NCBI GenBank assembly: GCA_020091685.1
Contig: CM034598.1
Coordinates: forward strand, 19,263,745-19,327,744
Reading direction: 5' to 3'
Length of the DNA stretch: 64,000 bases
Source of the DNA: Lutjanus erythropterus
Taxonomy: Eukaryota; Chordata; Actinopteri; Lutjaniformes; Lutjanidae
Below are positions 1 through 10,007 of this stretch, one piece after another. The notes beneath the pieces are model-generated. The model had not been told where the DNA came from, did not search any database, and worked only from the letters and a program-made list of their open reading frames with translations. A program made the translations under genes and the position numbers. Numbering within the stretch: the stretch's first letter is position 1; each line of letters begins with the position of its first letter.

Positions 1-587
1 TAGAAACCGTTACTGAAAGTATACTAGTTTTTAAAGGTATTAACCCTATATTCCTGTGACAAATGTATTAATAGGATCTGTTCCATTCCTAATTTCTTTT
101 GGAAAACATAATCTTTATTACTTATTATTATTATTATTATTATTATTATTGTTGTTGTTGTTGTTGTTGTTACAGTTTAGTAAACATTTGGATCTGCCCA
201 CAATATTAAGCTATATTAAGCTTTAATATTTTTTTTAAAAAAAGGCTTGTTCGTCGTTTGCAGATGATTGCAGTTGTGTTCTATATTCTTGTTGTTGTTT
301 TAATAAATGAAGAGGCCGCGGAGAACATTTTGTTCTATTTTTAATCCTCCATAACAAGACTGGTAGTGAAAACAGCCCTCGAGCTCTACCTGAGAAACCA
401 AACTGAGGACACAGAAAACCCTCTCATCCGCTGTGGATTATGGGTAAAACATGTCGGCGCCCTGTCCTCATCCTGAGGTCCACCTTACTTAAATGTGAAA
501 ATTGAGTTATCCAGATCGCCAACAAGCATCTCTCGCTACAGAATAGCGGATATCGCGTGGTCGGTTTGGTTTTAATTGACTTTGAAG
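1..587. other. Upstream flank and 5'UTR region of tmem126a
   Basis: AT-rich DNA up to about position 300, then more GC-rich sequence with several CpGs (about 310-575) leading into the tmem126a start codon. This base-composition change suggests that the promoter and transcription start lie in the last 250 bases. No TATA box is evident near the gene. No coding sequence is seen here. Confidence 0.45.
122..171. repeat. (TTA)n-(TTG)n compound microsatellite
   Basis: About ten TTA units pass directly into about seven TTG units. The second block could have arisen by spread of an A-to-G change through the array. It lies about 400 bp upstream of the tmem126a start. Confidence 0.95.
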
Positions 588-1205
588 ATGTCGGAAGAGA
601 CGCAGAAGGAGGTCGTTTCTGGAAACGGCCCCACGAGAGCAGTGATAATTGAAATGCTGGCGAAGAACTTCGAGAGACTGCCTGACATTGATCAGAAGCT
701 CTTCATGTATGGGCCCATGTATCTGGGTGGGAACGCTGGCCTTGCAGGACTGATATCCAACAGTTTGTATCGCAGAGCGCTGAACGTCAAACAGGCGCCC
801 TTCGCCTCCGGCCTGCCGATGGCCGCGCTGCCCTTCCTCACCACGTTCGCCCTGTACAACGCCGCAGTGTCCGGCCCCCTCATGACCGGGGACCTCAACT
901 GCCCCTCCTGCGCCCTGCTGAGGGGTGCGCTGGTTGGTGTGGTGGGCGGAGGGGTGTACCCCATCCTCCTGGCCTTACCTGTCAACATCGGCCTCGCCAC
1001 CAGGTACAGCACGGCGCCGATGCCAGAGAAGGGCAACCTGCTGCGGTACTGGGCGGATCTCTCCAGACCGATCCTGAGGAGGATGAGGGCGGTGCTGCTG
1101 CTCCAGGCTTTCTTCGGCACCTACCTGGGCTCCAGGCATTTTGAAACATACACCAAACTGGCTCAGATAACGTTTGGATCAGGCGGAGAGGAACTCAAAG
1201 ACTAA
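588..1205 (+). CDS. tmem126a: TMEM126A-like mitochondrial inner-membrane protein
   Basis: A 205-aa protein of the TMEM126 family. In mammals TMEM126A is a mitochondrial inner-membrane protein that helps assemble the ND4 (distal membrane-arm) module of respiratory complex I; its loss causes optic atrophy. Visible here: hydrophobic segments at about residues 44-61, 74-95, 110-137 and 165-181, a family-typical CPSC motif at 105-108, and no cleavable signal peptide. The length fits the family (about 195-205 aa). I chose ATG 588 because it gives the family-like N terminus MSEETQ; the frame extends four codons further upstream only through a TTG. The reading frame is unbroken by introns and is GC-rich at third positions compared with its AT-rich flanks. 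It could be the ancestral gene or a functional retrocopy. Paralogue assignment (A rather than B) is from sequence resemblance. Confidence 0.9.
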   Translation: MSEETQKEVVSGNGPTRAVIIEMLAKNFERLPDIDQKLFMYGPMYLGGNAGLAGLISNSLYRRALNVKQAPFASGLPMAALPFLTTFALYNAAVSGPLMTGDLNCPSCALLRGALVGVVGGGVYPILLALPVNIGLATRYSTAPMPEKGNLLRYWADLSRPILRRMRAVLLLQAFFGTYLGSRHFETYTKLAQITFGSGGEELKD

Positions 1206-1215
1206 AATGAACCTT

Positions 1216-1221
1216 AATAAA
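1216..1221 (+). promoter_or_regulatory. Poly(A) signal of tmem126a (AATAAA)
   Basis: A canonical AATAAA starts 11 bases after the TAA stop. A T-run and then a (TG)n tract at about 1264-1282 follow, matching the U-rich/GU-rich downstream element of vertebrate cleavage sites. This implies a 3'UTR of only about 30-50 nt. Confidence 0.75.
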
Positions 1222-1263
1222 CCACCTTTTTTTTTGCATTGATTTGCTGCGACTTGGGGGTTT

Positions 1264-1282
1264 TATGTGTGTGTGTGTGTGT
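1264..1282. repeat. (TG)n microsatellite
   Basis: A short TG run just past the tmem126a poly(A) signal; it may serve as the GU-rich downstream processing element. Confidence 0.85.
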
Positions 1283-1342
1283 CCAAATTAACATTAAAAT
1301 TATTTGTAATCAAACGTGTCATCTTAATATATTTTTTTAAAT

Positions 1343-1665
1343 TAGAGCTGAAACAATTAATCGAGGTGTCATCCTTTGAGAAATAAACTGCATCGATTTA
1401 CATTGTTTTATAAATCAGTTATAAAGCAAAATCCAAATGTTTGTTAGTTCCAGACTCAATAATTTTATTCATTGTTTCTCTCTGTTGTATTACAGTTTAA
1501 TAGAATATCTTTGGATTTTGAACTGTTTGTGGAGCAAAACAGGCAATTTGAAGAGTTCAACTCTAAGAAATCGCGATGGGTACCATACACTATTATGTGA
1601 CATGATATAGACAAAATAATGAATTGATCAACTAAAAGAATAACTGAAAGATTAATTGCAAAGGA
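1343..1665 (+). mobile_element. Degenerate MITE of the AGGGCTGCAACTAA type
   Basis: The left edge reads agagctgaaacaattaatcg and the right edge has the inverted motif gattaatt. The core (a1aactg..atctttggattttg.. type sequence near 1500-1530) recurs at 50.45-50.65 kb, and the family recurs at 60.18-60.51 kb, where the terminus gttagttgcagccctg is intact. These marks fit a common teleost hAT-derived MITE. This copy is eroded and non-coding. Confidence 0.6.
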
Positions 1666-3029
1666 AAATTCATTGTTGCTGCCCTTTTAAAGATATTGAC
1701 TTGGTTCTGTTGAATGCCTAATAAATTTATCTTTAATGACTACTCATCAAAATGATAGAAACATGAAATGCATGCCCCAGCAGTACTGCTGACGTGTACT
1801 TTGCGTTTTCAACAAGCAGTTTGCAGTGCAGTGGTGTCCCATTGCTTACCATGATTTTCAAAGCCAAGTAAAATTCAAAAAAAAAAGAAAGAAAAGACTG
1901 AAAAAAAGATGACTGAGATCAGCTTTGAGTTATTCCTGGACTGTAGCAGTGTTGTGTTATACTGGTGATATTTAAAACGTGAAATACTGATGCATTTTGA
2001 TTATACACAAATGTTGTTGATCTTTGGTTTATCATTTCATCTCGTTGCCTTTTCTCTATCCATTAAGTGCAGTTGCAATATTTGTACACTTTTCTACAGT
2101 TATGGTCTCTCCACTTCCCTGTTTGTATTTTGAGTGTAATTCATCTCCCCAAAAAAAGGGACAATACAGACAATAAACAAGTTGAATTTGAATGATCAAT
2201 GAAGATGGATTTGAATGATAGCATCTTGTTTCAAATTTTCTACAATTTTCTACAATTCTGTTTTTTTTTCTGCAACTATATTGTGCCAATATAATCATGT
2301 AGTGAAAATGTAATATCATGACACCCCTACTGGATTGCAGATGAAATCTTTCAATGCGTTCATCAGTTCACCTGGGTTTTCACAGCATTTTTGTATCTAA
2401 TCAAAAATTTGAAAATGTCAACAAGGGGTGATTGACACAATAAAATTTGTTTTTCTCCAATATCAAGTGATATGAGGGCCAGAATCACAGATACTAATAC
2501 CAGTATTGATATTTTTCAATATTAAAAGCAGCTAATGTACTATCAGAGGGAAATATGTCATGATTTATGAGGTTAATGTACTGAATACATTTTAATGACC
2601 ATGAATTAATTTGCCAAACAAGCACAAGTATAGTATAGCATACTATACTATGCTACTGACTTTAATGCAACACTTTTTAATGGTAAATAACAAAAGGTCA
2701 TAATGTGAAATATTTAGACTTGAGAAGTAATTGGTGCATGCATGCAAACAACAGCAGCAGATATGTAAATGCTGCAGCACTAAGACAAGTATTCATGTAC
2801 ACAAGATGTGATCTAACGTGATGGTTCCATTTTATTTTGTTATCGATATCCTACTGACACTAGTATTGATACTCAAAGAAGACTGTATCAGTAGTATAGT
2901 ATACAAAAAAGTTAAAGTGATTGTACGAATGAAATGTCAGGGCTCGTTCTTTATGTTGAAAACCCTGATTGCAATGCTTTGATCAAGCCTATTATAAAAA
3001 AAAATCAACTGCAGGCGATTAACTAAGCA
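1666..3029. other. Intergenic DNA between convergent genes
   Basis: AT-rich DNA without a recognisable gene. The short open frames here lack splice context and protein resemblance. It includes a small perfect palindromic tract (tagtatagcatacta, about 2630-2655) and scattered direct/inverted 'agtattgatat' motifs (about 2490-2890) that look like an eroded DNA transposon. Confidence 0.6.
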
Positions 3030-4945
3030 TGACTGACTTTTATTAAAGGCTTTTTAGGAACCGCTCACAATTTTTGCAGTGATGTTGGAGCCAAAAGTGT
3101 GTCTGCTTGGCCTCAGTTACCATGAAAAGTCTGAAAAGCGCTCCACTTCTTGAACTGCAACGTTTGTGTGTAAGCAAAAATTCAAAGATGTACCTGTCAG
3201 TGCAGTGCCAGCAATAAAAAAAGAGCAGAAGTGGTGTAGTGTAGGAGATTGTCATTGAAAACACTTGTTCAACACAGGCAATGTTTTTATTAAAACATGT
3301 CTTGACCTTGAATGGCAGGTTTGACTTCACATCTCTGGCTCTCTATAGTCTTAACTTATCTGGGGGGACGTGTTACAGGGAAAGCAAGTTTACTGATGAC
3401 AAATGAGGAGGGAGAATTAAAGTCAGTCTGTTATTGGGAGGGAAAGGTGCTTCTTAAGAGAAAACACTGACATCAATCAATTATAGCAAATAAGACTGTT
3501 GTTTAAAAAGCTTATAATTACATAGTTCCCGCTCCCTTCCCCATAATAACCCTCCTCCCCTTCCATCACCCACCCTCAAAAATGGTCCCCAAATCACAAC
3601 AAAACTGCAGAAAAACAAAGCTCAGTGACGATCCCACAAAACGATAAACAACACGTTTCAAGTCAGAGGAACCTGAATTGTCATGACAAGCAGAGATTCA
3701 TATGGCACAAGTTTCCCTCTTTACTTTAGAGAAAGACAAAAGTCTCCAATTCATCATTGTCCTTCCACAATATGCAACAACGCATCTTGACTACAAAGTT
3801 TGTGTCTCAGTAGTAATCTTTACAAGGTGGATACGCTTAATGCCCCTTTAAAAACACCTGTCGTAGCATGCCGTTGGACTTCATATTCAGTAAAGGAAAA
3901 GTTACAATAAAAACTATACATCTGTCAGCACAGAAATCTCCATAAATATATCAGACAACTGAACGTCAGTCAGAGAAAACTTCCTGAAGAGCAGAAAGAT
4001 GAGGGGTAAATGTCACCTGTACACAATCTACACCTGGCCTTGTGGCTGTTAAGCTATACTGTAGTTGTCTTGCATTAATGGCACAATACATTTAAAAAGG
4101 AGTAAACACTTTAACAGTTCATATTCCCCCGTCCAAAATAAAATACAATAAATAAAAAATACAAGAATAGATGAACCACAACCAGGCGTCTCCAGTCATT
4201 CTCATGCAAAACAAGACAGTGACAATCTGAACAGACATGAATGCATGAACATCTGGATCACAAACACATAAAAGTACAGATGAGATGAAAAAATGCTCAA
4301 GGCATGTCCTCTTCTGTCTCCCCACACACACACACACACACCACTCCTTCAGTAGACCTATAAAATGTAACAGCTGATACGGGCTAGCCAGCGCCCTTCA
4401 CATCATTAGTATCATTACAGTACATTACAAGTAAAGGGAAAAATAAAGTTAAATTAAATACCTAGACAAGGCTTTGGACCGAAGAGGGAGAGAAAGAGAG
4501 AAAAAAGAGGAGAGGAGCAAATACAAAAACAACAATAGCATCAGTAGGAATTTCATTTTATAAAGTGGTTTTCCCTGTAACTGTACTCTCTATAGTAGTA
4601 AACATATCTTCACAGAGTAAACACACATTGAGGGAAAGGAAGGGGGAAGGAGAGGCCGTATCCCTCTCCTACATACTGTACCTCATCACTGATAGTTCAT
4701 ATGCTGCAAAGGCATTTTGCTCGTTTCCGTAGCTTAACTTTTTCAACTCACTTTTTTGTCATCTTTTATTTATTTTATTTTTACCCACTCTTCTTGATGA
4801 ATCCCGTTCATCATGTTTCTTTTTTTTTTCATCTTTTCTTCATAGAAAAACACCTAAGTACCAGCTAGGTTCCTTCACAGTTCATTTTAGTGCAATGAGA
4901 ACACATGCTCCCTCGCTGGTGGGAGGGTTAGCTGCCGTCAGTGCC
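3030..4945 (-). other. rasgef1c: Probable 3'UTR of rasgef1c
   Basis: This stretch follows the rasgef1c stop codon (complement 4948-4946) with no break. Candidate AATAAA signals on the minus strand are seen as TTTATT at 3039-3044 and 3286-3291. It is mostly unique AT-rich DNA with a short (CA)n at about 4323-4340. The extent is inferred: a nearer poly(A) signal (for example in the T-rich stretch around 4760-4790) would shorten it. Confidence 0.45.
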
Positions 4946-4970
4946 TCATGTCTTCCCAAGAACGTTAGAC
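4946..4970 (-). CDS. rasgef1c: rasgef1c last coding exon (residues 480-487 and stop)
   Basis: Only 25 coding nt. It completes a split arginine and gives SNVLGKT then TGA (complement 4948-4946), aligned with the human C terminus SSILGKT. The acceptor is ctcccaccag|GTC. The exon continues into the 3'UTR. Confidence 0.92.
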
Positions 4971-7900
4971 CTGGTGGGAGAGAAAGGACAATGAAGGACG
5001 GTTTGTCCATTTACACTTAATACAATGTCTCATTTGTAGGGATGTAACAATACAAAAGACTCAAGGTATGACAATACCACAATAAATAGTCTATACTATA
5101 TTTATCACAAAAGCAACGAAAAATTACAACTTGTCGCTTTATTCAATGGTAAATCTGATGAGCACAGCTTTTTTGTTCATCTAAAATTCGTTTTTCTGTT
5201 AACTTAAAACACTTCTGCTTTCTTTCTTTATTAAAATAAAATTAAAGTATCCAATCATGACTTAATCCAGTAAGCACCAACTGGGATTTCAACAATGATA
5301 TCCTGTTTTCAGGGTATTTCTCCAAAGTCATATTTCACTCACTGGTGAAATCTGGTCTACACAAAGACTTAATTTCAACACATTTCTTCTTCCAAATAAA
5401 ACGTCATACATACAAACTATACAGGTTGTTTAGTGCCAGCAAGAAGCCTCCAGGATGATGCAATAGGAGAGGTCCTAATTTTAAAATAAAGAAACTGCGC
5501 TTCCTGCTGTAGCCTAATGTGCATGCGCAAGTACTTTGGTGTGTTGGTTACAGCTTCGACTACTCCAAAGGTACATGCACTGGGACGTAGTATAAACAGC
5601 AACAAAGACAATTAGGTATGTAAGAAAATGAGTAGGTTGAACACAAGGCTTTTAGCCAGGCAACTCAGGTTTAAGTCCGGTGCACAGCAAATGTTTTTCT
5701 GGCTTTCGACCGAGACTTTTGGATCAGGTTTCTTGGTGAGGGTCCAAAGCGATGATAAGCTATTAGTTGTACATGAAAAATGTCACTATGACCATAGCTG
5801 TTTTTTTAATGGAAAAAGACTCACTGGGAAGCATATGCAAAAGACTGGCATGACTTCTCATTTGCAATGAATGTTTGAATAATGTATGTACAAATGTAAA
5901 ACAAAACACAATGCAGCAGTCAGTAGCAGTCATTTAATAAAACATAATTAAAATAACAAAATAAAATAATGTAATATCGTATAATACCAAGGTCACAGTC
6001 TGGTGTGGTATAGAGACATTTTTTATCACGATATTCAATATATTGTTACATCCCTACTTATTTGACATGAGTTGTCACTCTTACCTGAGTGCTTTCCATC
6101 TGTCCTTCTCTACCTGGTTCTCTGGACTCTCACTCTCATAGGATGCGAGGTAGAGTCCTGAGGAAGAAAAGAAACAGTTGGAAATGAGTAAAGAGGATTG
6201 ATAAGATCAAACTATCCTAATTACTTGGATCAACATGTGCAGAAACATTTAAAAAGTAAAAAAAAAAAAAGGCTCTGACCGTCCTCACTGAAGATGGGAG
6301 CAGTGTGGAGGTAGTGTAAGATGGCCCGGTCCTCCTCGAATGGACACTCGACCTGTTTCCACGTCATGAACTCCCCGACCTGCCGTGCCAACTCCACAAA
6401 TTTCTGAGAAAAACAAGTTACACTGAGTACAAAGTTTTTTAGGATGGTTAAATAAGGCAGAGCCACGAGAAAAAGGGACTGGCTCACCTCAAAGTTGACA
6501 TGGCCGTTGGGCAGCCGGTTGGCACATCCTTCATTCAGAAAGTAAATGTCTTTGATCAGCAGACTGAAGAAAGGAATCACAATCTGAAGAGACAAAGCAG
6601 GCAGTGAGGTATAGGGCTGACATGAAGATGAAAATGAATGAGTGAATCCATGCCAGCAGCGCGGTGTCGAGCCCTACCCTTTCTCTGTTGCTGTTGGCAG
6701 TCTGAGAGCGATGGGCGGCCCCCCTCAGGGCTGTCCTGTAGTTGTAAAAGTTCCCTGTAGGATCCATCTGATGCTGTCAAAGCGAATGGCAACGAGTAAA
6801 ACAGTGTCATCTTCAAGTTCTCACCTGCCTTATACTTATCAGTCAGTGAATCGTCGGAATGTGTTTATTACCTCGAGAATGAAGAACTTGGCAGTCTTGG
6901 CTTTGCCCCAAGTCTTCTTCAGCCGTGAAACAGGACTCATGTTCATACCGGCTGCGGCAGGAAACATATTTAAAATATTAACACCAGGTCACTTAGGAGA
7001 TTAGATTACTCTCAGACATCACAAAATGAGACTCACAGATGATGGCCATGAGGGAGTTGAAGTTGCCAATATTGAAACACTCCCTGGCAACATCGATGAA
7101 GAACTCGATCACCTGGGCCCTCTGCTTCTTCTTCGCCGGCTACAAAAAAAAAAAAGACAAGAGCTTTTATTTGTTTCATATTTACTTCGTCATCTCTCAT
7201 GTACTGCTATGGACAGCAAGATGTGTTTTAGCCATTTAAAAAGGTCCACCTGCAGACATCTATATCAGTTTAAGTGTACACCATATTTAGAATATTTTCA
7301 TGTCTTTACCCTGCCGTCAGACAGCCTTTTCTAACGGGAAACAACCGTTATCTAAGCGGAATATCGCACTCTCCAAACCAACCTAACTCCCTAGGCAAAA
7401 TCAGTAATTTTACCTTGCAGAACAGAAAAGTTTCTGGTCAGCTATTGCACTGATCTGTTCGTTTGTGTTATTGTGTGACTTGGTGAATCTGCACTAACCT
7501 TAAAATCACACAACAACACAATCAAACTAACAGTTTTTCTTTAAGGAGTCTTTGGAGAGAGCGATGTTTGGCTTATATAATAGTGGTATCTTAGCAAGGT
7601 AAAGCGATGAATATATTCTACAGATACCATGACACTTAAACTTGCACTGATTTTTTTGAGTGGAACTTTTTTCAAGTGGTTAAAACATGTTGTGAGGCTG
7701 TTCATTGTTCTATAAATTGATTCCAAGCTGCTTCTCCAAAGTGGGTGTGTGCTGACCACCATCTACTGTGAGTAACACAATGACTATGCATAAGCACCTC
7801 ACACAACCCCACTTCAAATAATTTTAACTATCCCTTTAAATTATCCTTAGACGTGAGCCTGTAGAAGCAGAAAGTGGCCACTAGGGGGCAGTGACAGTCT

Positions 7901-9917
7901 GTGATAAGTAAACTGTTTTTATCTGCTGCCCATTTGTTTTTAAGAATGAAATTGCTATTATAATAATACGTTTTTCCAGCAATTATCTAAAATATGAAAA
8001 AATACAGAAGGACTGGCAATATTATAAGTAAAAATGTACAATGTGAATGAACATATATTCTAAAATGCTCATCCAAGTATACTGAATGGTGTTGCTGACA
8101 TTTCAGTTTTATGTTTCAGAAATAAATCTCCATTCAACAGGTACAACAGTATATAGACATAAGTAAATGATACTAATGTTTTGGAGACTTTTCATTCTCT
8201 TCATTTTTGGCACAATGAGGATTTTGCGTGCCATTTGTTTGCTTCTAAAGTCTCATGTTATAATAAATGAGCACCTGGTGCATCAACATTTGCCACTCAC
8301 CATGCAAATCTCAGTAGCTACCAGGTAACACAGTCTGTTGAACCACCTGACATAAGCCTCCAGGTTGGAGGTTTTCTTCTTCTGGTCACTGAAGCATGGC
8401 TGCTGACGATACACACACAAGCACATGTGAACACAAGTCAGTATAGGCAGCGTGCCACCATAGGGAATTCATCTGATCCTAATTAGCTTTTCTATCTACA
8501 GACTGAACCCCCTTATGTGAGTATAAATGACAAGGAAACAGAGCTGGGAGCAGGAAATAACGCAATTAATGGAGAGCACAAGAAAAAACAGACAGACAAA
8601 GAGGAGGTGAACAAAAGAGGCAGTGAGCGAATATAAAGAAAAGGGAACGAAGAGAGAGTGAAAGCATTCAACAATTATACAGAGGGCAGCATGCTTCCTG
8701 CACCCTGTGATATTGCCACGATGTGCTTTGTGTGACCTTAGTGGCCTTTAAATGGCCCCTTCTGATCTGACATTAAAGGGATAGTTTGGATTAACTGACG
8801 TAGGGTTGTAGTATCAATAATTAGCGTATGAGCTACAGTAGAGGTTGTGTGGCGCAACCCCAGTTTGGAAAAGCAGAGTACCTGCAAGGAAGCTACGCAA
8901 TGTACTGCTGTGGACAGGGTCAGCAACAAAAGGTCATTTTAGCCACTTACAAAAGGTCCGGCCTTTATTAAGTGCCTTTTGTTGCTGACCCTGTCCACAG
9001 CAGTGTACTACTTAGCTTCTGTGCTGGTGTTCCTCTCAGCCTCTCCAAACTCTGAGCATGCCGACTAACGTAGATAACACACTGACTATCGATAAGTATC
9101 TTACACAACCCTATGTCAAATAATCCAGACTATCCCTTTAAAACCCACACAAGGCTTTTCATGCCTTTTTTTGCTGTGACAGCCATCCAAACAAAACTGA
9201 AAGCAGGAAAAAATGCTGTGGAAGAGACTGTGGTTTTCTACTGATGCGGCAAAGCATTACACACATCTTTTTTTTTTTTTTAAAGTTTACCTGGGTTCCA
9301 TCTAGTGGGTCTTTCTGAACAAAGGCCTGGACAAACTCCTCCGGTCCAATATGACTCAAATGTTCCTGGAAAACACACACACACATTCACACCAATGGGG
9401 GCAGTCACATTAATAATTCTTTCATTTCAGTAATGGAAGACAATCAATAAGGGGAAGTAATGACTCATTGACGTGACTCATTGGAATCATATTTCCTCAA
9501 AGTGACACCAGAGACAATATTCACTTCTATTAAAAGACAGCTGTGTTGTTGCATACATGTGCAAATCAAAGTGACTCACTGGACCCATCTCAACTCGTGA
9601 TATAATCCAAAACACAAACAGTGCTGCACACACGCACACAAACACAGCGACAGAGATCACAATGTCATCTAATTCTTATAACATGTTGCTAAAACATGCA
9701 ATAGAAATAGTCCTGTATGTGTGCACTGTACATGCCTATCTCTTTCTTTCTGTCTCCTTTGTGTGTGTGAGTGTGTGTGCGCATGTGTGTGCTAGAGTGT
9801 GAAGCTGTCAGGTCACATATATCCACAGCGGTTTTATCCCCTTTGTTTGAAGCCCCAGGCGCATCACTGACTTCTGGGGTGATGTCACCGCTCAGACAAG
9901 GGTACAAGCGTACTCAG

Positions 9918-10007
<90 letters not shown>

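Noticed and set aside
121..171. Possible CRISPR-like or satellite array
   Set aside because: A simple trinucleotide microsatellite; no spacers and the host is a vertebrate.
692..1120. 142-aa open frame antisense to tmem126a
   Set aside because: It is the shadow of a GC-rich coding exon, has no family resemblance and no independent promoter or poly(A) signal.
5628..5870. 80-aa frame inside the hAT-like element as a possible transposase
   Set aside because: No transposase, BED-finger or hAT dimerisation motif is visible, and the element is too short for an autonomous hAT.
6642..7334. Plus-strand frames of 120 and 102 aa
   Set aside because: They are antisense to rasgef1c coding exons 7-9 and cross several well-supported splice sites.
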